The notes under the pieces: model-generated
What the model saw: only the letters and a program-made list of their open reading frames with translations
The model's database searches: none
What the model was told of the DNA's origin: nothing
In this document: one piece after another, positions 1 through 11,545 of the stretch
Layout of the letters: each line of letters begins with the position of its first letter
Position numbering within the stretch: the stretch's first letter is position 1
Translations under genes and position numbers: made by a program
Assembly (NCBI RefSeq): GCF_024139115.2
Contig: NW_026943245.1
Span: forward strand, 891,145-955,144
Origin: Armigeres subalbatus
Lineage: Eukaryota > Arthropoda > Insecta > Diptera > Culicidae
Direction of reading: 5' to 3'
DNA length: 64,000 nt

Positions 1-2
1 GG

Positions 3-302
3 GTAGCAAGCACTTCAGTAAATTCCAATTTTTCGAATGTACCTACGTATGCAAACATCGCTGCTGGTAGACAAAATTTCTCTTCTCAAAATGAGGTTTA
101 TACCCATGTCCCAACGGAAAATAACGGGCATGTTGCCGATTCAGGTAGCATGTCTTCTTCCGATTTTGATTTTTTAACTGAACAATTGCATCACATGATT
201 GATGCAATGTTCAAAGCAAATACCATACCAGAAGCTGTTCAGGTTGGTATAAAGTACACACAAAAAATTGTTATCGGACTCCGTTTTAATGGATCTAAAT
301 AA
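3..302 (+). pseudogene. ORF1 (gag-like) C-terminal 99 residues of the Jockey element
   Basis: An open frame runs from the window edge to TAA at 300-302 with no stop. The encoded tail is Ser/Asn-rich (start ...STSVNSNFSNVPTY) and ends QKIVIGLRFNGSK, as expected for the region after the zinc knuckles of a Jockey ORF1 RNA-binding protein. The zinc knuckles would lie upstream, outside the window. ORF2 starts at ATG 289-291 inside this frame, giving a 14-bp overlap typical of the clade. It has no ATG in the window because it is the end of a longer ORF. The visible part is intact, but the element as a whole is dead. Confidence 0.7.
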
Positions 303-2934
303 TTGTGTGAAAGTTCTAAATTGGAATGCCCGCTCTCTAAAGGGTAAGGAAGATGAATTATTCATCTTCCTAACAGTTCATAATGTGCATATTGCCATTA
401 TAACAGAAACTTATTTAAAGCCCGGACTCTCCATTAAAAGAGATCCTAATTATTTTATCTACAGAAATGATCGTCTTGACAGCGCCTGTGGTGGGGTCGC
501 CATTGTCATTAATAGACGTATCAAACATAAATTATTTTCTTCGTTTGAAACCAAAGTTTTTGAAACCTTGGGAGTTTCTGTTGAAACAAATTTTGGTCAA
601 TTTTCCTTCATTGCAGCCTACTTGCCTTTTCAATGCAATGGGCAGCAAAAGAATTTGTTGAAAGCTGATCTTCAAATTCTGACTCGCAACAAATCAAAAT
701 TCTTCGTAATTGGTGACTTCAATGCCAAACACCGTTCATGGAATAATGCTCAAAGCAATACCAACGGCAACATTTTATTTGAAGATTGTTCTGCGGGATA
801 TTATACTATTCAATATCCCAATGGCCCTACTTGTTTTTCTTCCAGTCGAAATCCTTCTACAATTGATTTAGTTTTAACGGATTCAAGTCAGCTGATTGGC
901 CAATTGGTAACTCATGCTGACTTTGACTCTGACCACCTTCCTGTGACATTTGAAATCTCACAAGAAGCCATTTATAATCTAATCAGCTCTACTTTTAATT
1001 ATCATAGAGCTGATTGGGATTTATATAAAACATTTATCGATAGGAATTTTGATGTTGATATTCCTCTCGATACCAAAAGTGATATTGATAATGCTCTCGT
1101 ATCTTTGACAAATTTAATTGTCGAAGCCAGAGGCATTGCAATTCCGAAATGTGAAGTTAAATTCAACTCCATTATTATTGACGACGATCTTCAGCTACTG
1201 ATCCGTCTTAAAAATGTGAGGCGAAGGCAATACAAAGAACTCGCGATCCCGCGTTGAAGGTTATTTGGCGAGATTTGCAAAATGAAATTAAAAAACGTTT
1301 CGCTATTCTGAGAAATACCAACTTTGAGAATAATGTCTCGAAGTTGGATCCCAGTTCGAAACCCTTTTGGAAATTAACGAAAATTCTTGAAAAACCTCAA
1401 AAGCCAATTCCAGCGCTTAAAGAGGGAAATAAAATTTTATTAACAAATGGCGAAAAGGCTCAAAAACTTGCTCAGCAGTTCGAGAGTGCCCATAATTTTA
1501 GTCTAGGTCTCACTAGTCCAATTGAGGATCAGGTTACACGGAGCTTCGAAGACATTCTCAACCAAGATAATGTTTTTGACTCTTCGTTGGGAACTAATTT
1601 GGATGAAGTGAGATCTATTACTAGAAAATTTAAAAATATGAAAGCCCCGGGTGATGATGGTATTTTCTACATACTTATCAAAAAACTTCCTGAGAGCTCT
1701 TTATCCTTTTTGGTTAATTTATTTAACAAATGTTTTCAATTGGCATACTTTCCAGATAAATGGAAAAACGCCAAAGTTGATCCAATCTTGAAGCCGGACA
1801 AAAATCCAGCTGAGGCTTCTAGTTATCGCCCAATCAGTTTGCTTTCTTCAAACTGTTTGAAAAGATTATTTTAAATAGAATGATGGTTCATATTAATGAC
1901 AATTCTATTTTTGCTGATGAGCAATTTGGTTTTCGCCATGGGCATTCAACCAGTCATCAGTTATTAAGAGTTACGAACTTAATTCGGCTCAACAAATCTG
2001 AAGGATATTCGACTGGAGTTGCTCTTCTTGATATAGAGAAAGCATTTGACAGTGTTTGGCATGAAGGTTTGATTGTAAAATTGATGAATTTTAATTTTCC
2101 TCTGTACATCATTAAACTGATCCAAAATTATTTATCAGATCGCTCACTGCAGGTAAACTATCAGAATTCTAAATCTGATAGATTACCTGTAAGGGCTGGT
2201 GTCCCCCAAGGCAGCATACTGGCGCCCATATTGTATAACATTTTTACTTCTGACTTACCTGATTTACCACCAGGGTGTCAAAAATCTTTGTTTGCAGATG
2301 ACACAGGTCTCTCAGCCAAAAGGCGAGCCTTCGTGTCATTTGTAGTAGATTGCAAAAAAGTTTGGATATTTTCTCCACTTACTTGCAAAAATGGAAAATT
2401 TCCCCGAATGCTTCCAAAACTCAGCTTATAATTTTCCCACATAAGCCGAGAGCTTCTTATTTAAAACCTTCTAGCAGACATATTGTCACTATGATGGGGT
2501 TCCAATTAATTGGTCTAGCGAAGCTAAATATTTAGGACTTCTGCTAGATCAAAAATTAACTTTCAAAAATCACATCGAAGGCCTTCAAGCCAAATGTAAC
2601 AAATATATTAAGTGTCTATATCCACTTATAAACAGAAAATCAAAACTTTGTCTTAAGAACAAACTTTTGATTTACAAACAAATTTTTAGACCTGCCATGT
2701 TGTATGCTGTGCCAATATGGACTAGTTGCTGCAATACCAGAAAGAAGGCACTTCAGAGGATTCAAAATAAAATCTGAAAATGATTCTGAAGTTGCCTCCG
2801 TGGTATAGTACAATGAACTTCATAGAATTTCTAATATTGAGACATTGCAATAAATGTCCAACAAGATAATTTCCAATTTTAGACAAAAATCGTTGCAATC
2901 TTCTATTGCAACGATTAACTCCTTGTACCCTTAG
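289..2934 (+). pseudogene. Jockey ORF2: endonuclease plus reverse transcriptase, frameshifted
   Basis: The protein would nick target DNA and reverse-transcribe the element RNA. The endonuclease is at 289-960: LNWNARSLKGKEDEL at the N-terminus, TETYLKPG, GDFNAKH and SDHLPV. The RT follows: KAPGDDGI, SYRPISLLSS, DEQFGFRHGHST, DIEKAFDSVWHEG, VPQGSILAPILY and the catalytic FADDT near 2295. I chose ATG 289, within the end of ORF1, because the 268 start would add residues unlike the family. Three frame breaks are visible, near 1235, near 1850 and near 2340. After the last one the frame continues with YLGLLLDQKLTF and PAMLYAVPIWTSC. A stop at about 2777 and a final TAG near 2932 close it. Non-functional. 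Confidence 0.85.
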
Positions 2935-3130
2935 TATAAAATAGGTTAAGATTAGTTTAAGTTGAAAACATTGTAATTCCTACATGGTTCAATTCAACCA
3001 GAGGAAAAATTCTAACTGGCAATTGAAATGTATTAATAATAAATAAAATTAGAACATAGCAAATAAGGATGAGAGAGATGAATGCATGTATTAGATAATT
3101 AGCAAATAAAATTAGGTAAAAAAAAAAGGT

Positions 3131-4894
3131 ACCCGGCTATACGTGGACCGTTATAGACGGAAGCGGAGACAGCAGACCCGCCTTTTTCAGGAGAGGAAAC
3201 GCCGCCTGGAAGAAGCGTAGTGCGAAGAGATGGAACAGATGTACCGTTCTCAAGAAACACGCCAGTTCTATCAGAAGCTTAACGCATCCCGCAAAGGCTT
3301 CGTGCCGCGAGCCGAAATATGCCGGGATAAGGATGGGAGCATCTTGACGGACGATCGTATGATGATCGAAATGTGGAAGCAGCACTACCAGGAACATTTT
3401 AATGGCGCTGAGAGTACAGGTAGAGAAAGTCAAGGCAGCGGAGGAGATGACTACGTCAGTTCAGCGGACGATGGAAGCCAACCTGTCCCCACCTTGAGGG
3501 AAGTTAAGGATGCCATTAAACAGCTAAAGACCAATAAAGCAGCTAGTAAGGATGGTATCGGAGCTGAGTTCATCAAGATGGGCCCGGAAAATCTGACCAC
3601 TTGCCTGCACAAACTGATAGTCAAATCTGGGAAACTGAACTGCTACCGGAGGAATGGAAGGAAGGGGTTATATGCCCCATTCACAAGAAAAGCGACAAGC
3701 TGGAGTGTGAGAACTTTCGAGCGATCACCATCCTTAATACCGTCTATAAAGTGATATCCCAGATCATCTTCCGACGTCTGTCACCATTAGTGAATGAGTT
3801 CGTGGGAAGTTATCAAGTCGGCTTCGTTGACGGCCGCTCGACAACGGACCAGATCTTTACTGTACGGCAAATCCTTCAAAAATGCCGTGAATACCAGGTC
3901 CCAACGCACCATCTGTTCGTTGATTTCAAGGCGGCATACGACAGTATAGACCGCGTAGAGCTATGGAAAACGATGGACGAGAACAGCTTCCCTGGGAAGC
4001 TTACCAGACTGATCAAAGCAACGGTGGATGGTGTGCAAAACTGTGTGAAGATTTCGGGCGAACACTCCAGTTCGTTCGAATCGCGCCGGGGACTAAGACA
4101 AGGTGATGGACTTTCGTGCCTGTTGTTCAACATTGCGCTAGAAGGTGTCATGCGGAGAGCCGGGTGTAACAGCTGGGGAACGATTTTCAACAGATCCAGT
4201 CAATTTATTTGCTTCGCGGATGACATGGACATTGTCGGCCGAACATTTGCAAAGGTGGCAGAACTGTACACCCGCCTGAAACGTGAAGGAACAAAAGTTG
4301 GACTGGTGGTGAATGCAAAGTACATGCTTGTGGGCGAAACCGAGCGTGACAGGGCCCGCCTGGGAAGCAGTGTTACGATAGACGGGGATACCTTCGAGGT
4401 GGTCGAAGAATTCGTCTACCTCGGATCCTTGCTAACGGCTGATAACAATGTTAGTCGAGAAATACGAAGGCGCATCATCTGTGGAAGTCGGGCCTACTAC
4501 GGGCCCCAGAAGAAACTGCGGTCAAAAAAGATGATTCCCCACCGCACCAAATGTGTCATGTACAAGACGCTAATAAGACAGGTTGTCCTCTACGGACATG
4601 AAGCATGGACAATGCTCGAGGAGGATTAAGAACTCAGTATTGAGAATACGGGTGCCTCGGTGAACTCAGTATCCAGAAGGTAGCTAAAGCCGAAAGGGTA
4701 CGATGGACAAGACATGTTGCAAGAATCCGGACAGCAAGCCTGAAAGATGGTGTTCGCTTCCGATCCGCAGGACGAGACGGCGTGGAGCGCAGCAAGCGAG
4801 ATGGGCAGACCAGGTGCAAAACGACTTGGTGAGCGTGGGGCGCATTCGAGGATGGAGATGCGGCCTCGAACCGTGTGTTGCGTCAAATTGTTGA
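3131..4894 (+). pseudogene. RTE reverse transcriptase, frameshifted
   Basis: The RT copies element RNA at the target nick. From the 5' side one reads linker sequence (MEQMYRSQETRQFYQKL), then KDGIGAEFIKMGPENL, then after a frameshift near 3622 EEWKEGVICPIHKK, SYQVGFVDGRSTTDQIF, LFVDFKAAYDSIDR, LRQGDGLSCLLFNIALEGV and the catalytic FADDMD near 4215. TKYMLV-type and YLGSLLTADNN motifs follow. A stop at 4627-4629 is a second lesion; the C-terminal ARWADQVQNDL block reappears in another frame and ends at 4894. Around 4629-4690 the sequence is shorter than in the 7.3-kb copy, so a small deletion is likely. Non-functional. Confidence 0.85.
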
Positions 4895-4938
4895 TTAAGT
4901 GTTATCTATTCAGATGTAAACTAAATAAATGAAATGAA
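3131..4938 (+). mobile_element. RTE-clade non-LTR retrotransposon copy 1, 5'-truncated
   Basis: The segment is homologous to the minus-strand copies at 7249-11677 and 56577-61587, but starts within the linker between endonuclease and RT, so about the first third is missing. The 3' end is a short RTE-type tail (ATAAATGAAATGAA near 4925-4938) rather than a long poly(A). The RT ends in a BovB/RTE-like block, FVYLGSLLTADNNVS followed by VVLYGHEAWT, which is why I prefer RTE over the other clades. The 5' end touches the Jockey A-tail. Confidence 0.8.
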
Positions 4939-6443
4939 TTCTTCAGCAATTCGAAAAGTATTGTCAGATTTTCTGGATATGATACACTGCGCGGCGTTTC
5001 TAGTGTTCCCAAATGGGTACTTGCACAAAACTTTACGCGGCGAATGACTGTCGAAAGGTACGCCGCGCCAAACGATACACCGCAATGCTATTCACCCATA
5101 AGGATCAAGTAAACGGTGTGCAGAAAGCGCGGCGGTATCTTATGAAGGGTTCGCAGCGTACAATTTTGAGAAAATCAGGCAATATTACCGTGGGGACCGT
5201 GTAAACTTGAACTTGACAGTGAGATGTATGGCCACTGAAATAAAAAGTAGGCTTTGAAATTTAAACAACAAAATCCAAACAAATCGAAACAAATCGAAAC
5301 AAAACCAAACAAACAAACCCTGCAAAAGCAAATTTTAGGTTCCATTTTTTCGCATATTGACCATGGCGGTACCAAAAGAGACTATGTTTTAATAAGTAAA
5401 TTGCACGAATAAAGGCATATTCGCGGAATATAAATCAAGGGAATCACTTCAAGGTGAGTATTAATCTATTCATAGTGGTGGTATGATCAATCGGTCTGAT
5501 TTATTCAGATATTTAGTCCCTAAATAGCTGTACGGCTTTGATGGTATGAACCGAAATCCGTCTACGGTGGACGAGTTTCGATTCAGGAGGTTAATTTTAT
5601 TAATTATTCCATTGTATTTTCGTAGTTTTTATTCAACAAATGAAATACTTTTAAAAATAAAAGCCCTCGTGCACCTGTATCAACAACAAACGTTTTATTG
5701 CTTTCGATTCGTATTTTCTAGTTAGCCATTACTATCCGAGGTGCTTAGGTGTGATTTGATGCCTCAAGGCATTGCTTTTCAAATGTTGTTTTCATGTTGT
5801 CAGAATTACAGCGTTAGCAGGGTCGATTGCCAGTAAAGAAAATGAACATAAGGTCAAATCAAAAGCTTCCAATTTTCAAACTTTGATTACATCAAAGACT
5901 AGTTGAACGATCCGACCTTTTCGGAGCTGTTTATTATTTGGCATTCTAATTGTCAATTGTTGAGTTCATTTCAGCGCCGCACTCAAAAGCTCTTTTTTGT
6001 GAACGCAACTCGACCTAATATTGTATTTTGTAATTTTTTTTTTTCCGTCAATTTGTTAACTTGTATGGGAAGATCCCTAGCGCTGGACATCTAATACCGG
6101 ACACTTCTAAAATGGCACTTCAGAGATCCCCATCATCTTTGTAGTACAAAAGAAAGCTATTGAAAAGTCCTTTACCGGCATGGAATATCAGCACCTAATG
6201 TCGTGAACTTTGTATAACATTTAAAATTGAACAAAATGTAAAAAATGCATGTTTCGTCTTATATTAGAAGGTTTAAATCGACAATATTAAAATTAAACGA
6301 ATGCATTCTGATTATGTCGAGACGTCAATATTAGTCATATTTCAAATAGCGATCAAATTTGTTAGATATATAATGTATCTATGGTGTAAAATCAATTTCT
6401 GTATCCGTAGCTGTTCCCGGGTCCGGACAAGCAATACGTAACT
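4939..6443. other. AT-rich DNA without recognisable gene
   Basis: I see no coding region. About 5255-5320 is A-rich low-complexity sequence (repeats of AAACAAATCG type). 5100-5190 is a dispersed repeat listed separately. The remainder looks unique by eye. Confidence 0.5.
5100..5190 (+). repeat. Dispersed repeat shared with 56493-56576 (inverted)
   Basis: About 80 bases, from ATCAAGTAAACGG to GAAAATCAGGCAATA, recur on the other strand at 56493-56576 with roughly 85 percent identity judged by eye. Both copies lie close to an RTE copy; the distal one abuts the break where RTE copy 3 loses its 3' end. The family is unknown to me. Confidence 0.6.
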
Positions 6444-6500
6444 NNNNNNNNNNNNNNNNNNNNNNNNNNNNNNNNNNNNNNNNNNNNNNNNNNNNNNNNN
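6444..6500. other. Assembly gap of 57 N
   Basis: A run of undetermined bases; the true size of the gap cannot be known from the sequence. Confidence 0.99.
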
Positions 6501-7248
6501 ACAAGTGATACATAAATAAAAGTTTTATTCTAACCGTAATTGAGTGTTTGAACAGAAAACCGAAAGACCAGTGCCGCGCCGTTGACTTAGAACGCTTCAT
6601 ACTTCATTTGTGCGTGAACAATACATCGTAAAAAAAGAAGTTCGTTACATATGGTGACAGCGCCTTCGGCATACAACACTTCATATATCGTGGTAGAAGC
6701 GTCTTAATATTCCGCTCGGGACATTTCCACTTCGCTTCACAAGATACATACTAATGCAATAGCGGGTATAGAAAAGCTTTTAATGGATAACTGCGGAAAT
6801 GCGAATAGAATACTAAGTTGAAAAGTAGGCCAAGTTCCAGTTGGAATTTAGTGTCATTGAAGAAGAAGTGTAGTTTACCTGAAAGACCAAACAATATAAA
6901 CTCCAGAATAGTTTGAAGAACCTAAAACATCTGAAGGCATACTTACTGTAGCATGACTGTTGACAATTCTGAAATTGTTTGAAGCTAAATTTTAGGAAAA
7001 ACAAAATCAAAATCAATTTGAAAAACGACTAAGAAACTGAAGAAACATGAATGCAGTGGTGGAAATTATTGTTCAACCAGCAATGTTTGATATTCCTCTT
7101 GGCTTGAACATCCCTAATTTTCCATTCAAACTTGCGTCTTGGATTTTGAAATCGCGTTCCATTTTTTTAATTCTTTCACCAGGGTTCACTAGAGACCTCA
7201 AGTTATGATTTGGTTTCATCGTAAAGCGCGATCCAGTGTTGCTCAGTC
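6501..7248. other. AT-rich DNA with one SINE fragment; possible BEL remnant at its end
   Basis: Apart from the SINE at 6733-6872 nothing is recognisable until 7195-7248. There a short plus-strand reading, QVMIWFHR then SSVAQS, resembles the BEL/Pao RT stretch preceding the YVDD motif. If real, RTE copy 2 would have landed inside the BEL element that resumes at 11684. This is weak evidence. Confidence 0.3.
6733..6872 (+). mobile_element. SINE 3' fragment with GAAGAAGAA-type tail
   Basis: The body from ATGCAATAGCGGGTATAGAAAAG to CCAAGTTCCAGTTGGAA and then CATTGAAGAAGAAG matches the minus-strand copy at 34618-34810. A triplet tail at the 3' end is what Feilai-type mosquito SINEs show. The tRNA-like head is missing here. 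Confidence 0.6.
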
Positions 7249-7299
7249 TCATATTTCATTTAATTTATTAAGTTTACATCTAAACAGATAACACGGAAT

Positions 7300-9150
7300 C
7301 AACAATTTGACGCCACTATAATACAGTGTTCGAGGCCGCATCTCTCCATCCTCGAATGCGGCCACGCTCGCCAAGTCGTTTGCACCTGGTCTGCCCACCT
7401 GCTCGCTGGCTCCGCGTCTCGTACTCTGCTCGAAGCACCATCTTTGCAGGTTGCTGTCCGGCATTCTTGCAACATGTCTTCCATCGTACCCTTCCGCTTT
7501 GCTACCTTCTGGATACTGGGTTCGCAGCTGGCATCTGTCATCTCGCCGACACCGTCTCTGACCGCCAAGATGGCCCTAGTACGTCTCTCGAATACTCCGA
7601 GTCTTGCAAGTCCTCCTGAGCATTGTCCATTTTCATGTCCGTAGAGGACACCGGTCTTATAAGCGTCTTGTACTGACAATTTGGTGCGGTGGGAATCTTT
7701 TTGACCGCAGTTTCTTCTGGAGCCCGTAGTAGGCCCGACTTCCACAGATGATGCGCCTTCTGTTTCCGACACATTGTTATCAGCCGTTAGCAGGATCCGA
7801 GGAGAGAATTCTCGACCACCTCGAAGGTATCCCCGTCTATCGTAACACTGTTTCCCAGGCGGCCTGCCGGCTCGGTTTGCCCAGCATGTACTTTGTCTTT
7901 GATGCATTCACCACCAGTCCAACTTTTGTTGCTTCACGTTTCAGGCGGTTACGGTTCTGCCACCTTTGCAAATGTTCGGCCGACAATGTCCATGTCATCC
8001 GCAAGCAAATAAATTGACTGAATCTTTGAAAATCGTACCCCAGCTGTTACACCCGGCTCTCCGCATGACACCTTCTGGCCAATGTTGAACACGGCACGAA
8101 GTCCATCACCTTGTCTTAGTCCGGCAGTTCGAACGAACTAGTTGTTCGCCGAAATCTTCACAGTTTTGCACACCATCCGTTGCTTTGACCAGTCTGGTAA
8201 GCTTCCCAGGAAGCTGTTCGTCCATAATTTTCCATGACTCAACGCGGTCTATACTTGTAGCCGCCTTAGAAATCAAGAACAGATGGTGCGTTGGGACCTG
8301 GTATTCACATTTTGTCCGTAGCGGTCCGTCAGCAAGCTGGCTTGATAACTTCCCACGAACTCATTCACTAATGGTGACAGACTTTCCTTGACTTTCACTG
8401 CTTGTACTCTCAGCTCCATTCAGATGTTCCTCGTAGTGCTGCTTCCACCTTTCGATCACCACAGTTTTCACGGATGACTTCCCATCCTTATCCGGCACAT
8501 TTCGGCTCGCGGCGAAGCCTTTGCGGGATGCTTGGGCTTCTGATAGAACTTGCGTGTACTTGAGAACGGCACAACTGTTCCTCTCCTCGCACTCCGCTTC
8601 TTCAGGCGGCATTTCTTCTCCTGAAGGGCGGGTCTGCTGTCTCCCTTCCGTCTATAACGTTCCACGTTCTGCCGGGTACCTTGCTGCAGCGCGACCGCCG
8701 CGCTGCTGCTCTCCTGAATCTGTCTGCACTCTTCTTCGAACAATCGTTCCGTCAACTTCGCCCATATACCCGACGTGTTCTCCGCTGCTCGTTAATGGCT
8801 GCTTTGACTGTATTCCAGCAGTCCTCAAGAGGGCCCCATCAGCTCACCCTCTTGCAACGCTGCCTCGAGATGCTGCGCGTATGCAGTGGCGACATCAGGT
8901 TGCTTCAGTCGCTCTAGGTCGTACCGCGGCGGTCGTGTTCCGAACATTGTTGATGACGGATAGTTTTGGGCGCGTTTAACCATCACCAGATAGGTCAGAG
9001 TCGATGTTAGCGCCACGATATGTCCTGACGTCGATAATGTCGGAGAAGTGCCGTCCATCAATCAGAACGTGGTCGATTTGTGATTCTGTCTGCAGTGGTG
9101 ATCTCCAGGTGTACCGATACGGAGGCTGTGTTGAAGTAGGTGCTGCGAAT
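7300..9150 (-). pseudogene. RTE ORF remnant (endonuclease end, linker, RT), many frameshifts
   Basis: In minus-strand order one reads the end of the endonuclease (RPPRYDLERLKQPDVATAYA near 8900, identical to copy 3), the linker region (8361-8755), RT fragments near 8000-8200 and the C-terminal SASRWADQVQ-type block near 7370. Short indels break the frame at least six times; several open stretches of 60-200 codons are segments of one original protein. The catalytic FADD region near 7990 is frameshifted. Compared with copy 1 this copy is more decayed but retains the complete 3' end. It cannot encode an active enzyme. Confidence 0.75.
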
Positions 9151-9211
9151 GCCCCTAAATTTCCGGAGGACCATTCTCCTTATTCGTGGACCATGGTGCA
9201 CAGCTTCCATA

Positions 9212-9308
9212 GGGCCGATTTCTTCACTTCCGCTTAGTGCTTAAACCAGGTTTAAGCGTATGGGTAAGCACCGCTTAAGAGTTAAGCGGAGGTGCAGAAA
9301 TCGGCCCT
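9212..9308. mobile_element. 97-bp palindromic MITE with TA target duplication
   Basis: Ends are GGGCCGATTTCT and AGAAATCGGCCC with arms of about 25 bp that continue as CACYTCCGCTTAA. It is flanked by TA at 9210-9211 and 9309-9310. RTE copy 3 has the uninterrupted site at about 60341-60350 (TTTCATTTAGAGTCC), so the insertion is proven by comparison. TA flanks suggest Tc1/mariner mobilisation. Confidence 0.85.
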
Positions 9309-9510
9309 TAGAGTCCCTCGCTGACACTCGGACGACGATCAGCCACCCCTACCATGGAGAACAGCAGCTGTTGTGAGCCGATCCTGACATGGAGAACAGA
9401 CGCTCAGTAAGATTTGACCTCCGGAAGGGCATCCCCCCATCCCTGTCAGCATACGACCAAAGCTCCAGGGGGTTGGTCACACGATCATCCGTAAGGTTGC
9501 TCGTATCCCC

Positions 9511-11545
9511 CAGCCAACAATTCTGTTCATATAACTCATTTGCAATCCAGTTAAGTGGATACTTATTTGGTCATATCATATAAAATGCATAGATTCCACC
9601 TATACGTACAAATTTGGAGGCCATATACGTACATCGGAATACATTTTCTTGTTTATGATTTCATATAGTAAAAAGATCCTTTACTCCTTCGTTTAAAACT
9701 ATATTTATCGTTTTTATGACTTCGTATGTATCAATTAATAACTCAACATTGTAACATTAACAACTTGGGAGTATCCACCCAGTTAACATTTTGGTACCTA
9801 TATCTCTTGATATAGGTTATTATATAAGAACCAACTTAATCGTATATAATGCGCAGATTGGCTATATACGTACCAATGTGGAGGCGATATAGGTACATAC
9901 GAGTCTTATTATACGATTTTTTCCGACATCATAAGAACAGTATTACGGACCCGTAATGCTGGGTAGACACCTTTACGTGGTGTGTTACGGGGTAAGATCT
10001 ACCACGGTTACATTGCTAACTCGGGAAATCCTGACCCCGATTACCTTCCTCATTTCAACTCCGTGGTACTTTAGAGGGTGTCCTAAGTCGGTGGCCTCTC
10101 GTTAAAGTACTACATCAACACTTCCTTCCTCTCCTAGTTACGGTGAAGGCGTAGTCAGAGTAGTAATCCTCATGCTTTTGTTATTTATGTTTAAGACTGG
10201 AATCAGAGACCACTTCCTTCTTGACTTCTGATAGCATTCTAGATAAGGATCTCAAAAGTAAAACATGAGTATCACTAGTGTCCAATCTACGAATTACACC
10301 ATAACAATGCTAATGCTAATGCTAATGCAAATGCATAAGAACAGTATTACGATTATACATAAAAATATGAAAAATAAAAAAAATCTTGCCAACACCAAGT
10401 CTTGAACATGCGATCTTTGGATTTGCAGGCGGATACTCCATGCAATACTGCACATCTTAAAATAATTTGGATTTTTGTCAACATAAGCTACATTTATATC
10501 TTTACAACTGCTTGAAACTTCACAAGCCATTAGGACTGAATTGGTTTCGATTATTACGATTCACAGAATTCATTCGCACTAATATAGGATAGTGCAAGGA
10601 GTTTAAGTTATTACGAGTTTTATTCACACAATTACGATTGATTTTCCTACGGTAAAAATTATCGTATACGATGCATTCAATCCAACATCCTTCGACAATA
10701 ATCTGACAGAGTTCGATATACAATGCGATTCAGATTTTTGATGGACGTAAATGTGACTTAATTTGCTGTTTGTTTCGATAAGTGGTCTGGGCATCCTTAA
10801 AATCTTTTTGATATACTTTTTCAGCAATAAAATTTACGACTATGGCAAAAAATTCACTGATCAATGATGAATTCTTATAATGTTTTTAAAAGTTCTCTTG
10901 CAATTTTTCTGCATTTACAAATTTCGAAATAACTGACATGCCCAGATTCGATTCAAAGATCTTCGAGATGCCAATCTTCCAACAACCTCAAAGCCACATG
11001 AACACATACATTGCAGACAAAAATGCATCGCATTATAAAGTGTGGATTAATAACTCAATCTGATTCCATATGACTTCATTTATAACGCTTTTTTACTGCT
11101 TCATATATTATTCAAAATAACCTTTATGCAATTTGATTCGGATATTTATTTCATTCTTTATGACTTTTTTCTAATTGGTTCTAAACTCAAAGGACTATTG
11201 GTTTTTGGCGTAGAACAACTAACACATTGTGCTTGAATAAGTTTTTCATATAACTACTGACAATTTCTTTTCAACGGAAAACTCATCAATCGTAAGCTAA
11301 CATTCTACTTGATATGAAGCTAATATGATTCAAATAATTCGAAATAACCTTTTATAACTTTATTTATGTAAAAGTTAAATAACTTTATCTTGACATCCAA
11401 TAAACTCATATATAATTTCATGAAGATCATAATAAAATCACAAATTGAATCATATACAATTTAAATTAACTTTATATTGCATTCTATAAATTCACTCCAT
11501 CTGAATATTTATATAATTTCAATTTGACTACCTTTTACGACTGTG
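9511..11545. repeat. About 2-kb AT-rich insertion in RTE copy 2, with internal repeats
   Basis: RTE sequence stops after GCTCGTATCCC and resumes near 11546 (GCATCACGAGGAGG). The inserted DNA starts CCAGCCAACAATTC and ends ACTGTGGGCTGG, giving imperfect CCAGCC-type inverted ends. Within it, 9511-9775 and 9777-9930 are diverged direct repeats: both begin CCCAG(C/T)(C/T)AACA and share ATATACGTAC and GGAGGC blocks. 10352-11540 is AT-rich without coding potential. Near 10390-10445 the minus strand has a GTTCAAGAC box resembling a tRNA-type B box. Confidence 0.5.
9948..10334 (+). mobile_element. 387-bp retroposon with perfect 17-bp target duplication
   Basis: ATAAGAACAGTATTACG occurs at 9931-9947 and again at 10335-10351, exactly flanking this block. 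The 3' end is a hexamer tail of GCTAAT units (10306-10330). Long target duplication plus a simple-repeat tail is the mark of target-primed reverse transcription, so this is a SINE or a 5'-truncated LINE. No coding frame is visible. Confidence 0.85.

Larger units (their letters stand above)
1..3129 (+). mobile_element. Jockey-clade non-LTR retrotransposon, 5' part outside window
   Basis: The segment carries the end of an ORF1, an overlapping ORF2 with apurinic endonuclease then reverse transcriptase, an AT-rich 3' region and a terminal A-run near 3119-3128. That order and the RT motifs (FADDT, VPQGSILAPILYNI) fit the Jockey clade. The element is cut by the window edge, so its 5' end is not seen. 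It abuts the 5'-truncated RTE copy at 3131 directly, so one element probably landed at the end of the other. The ORFs carry at least three frameshifts, so this copy cannot move by itself. Confidence 0.85.

Noticed and set aside
9777..9963. Separate MITE with ACCCAG ends
   Set aside because: The right-hand CTGGGT lies inside the retroposon at 9948-10334, so the pair is coincidental.
10380..10460. Possible tRNA gene on the minus strand
   Set aside because: Only a B-box-like GTTCAAGAC is convincing; no acceptor or anticodon stem could be drawn, so a SINE head is more likely.
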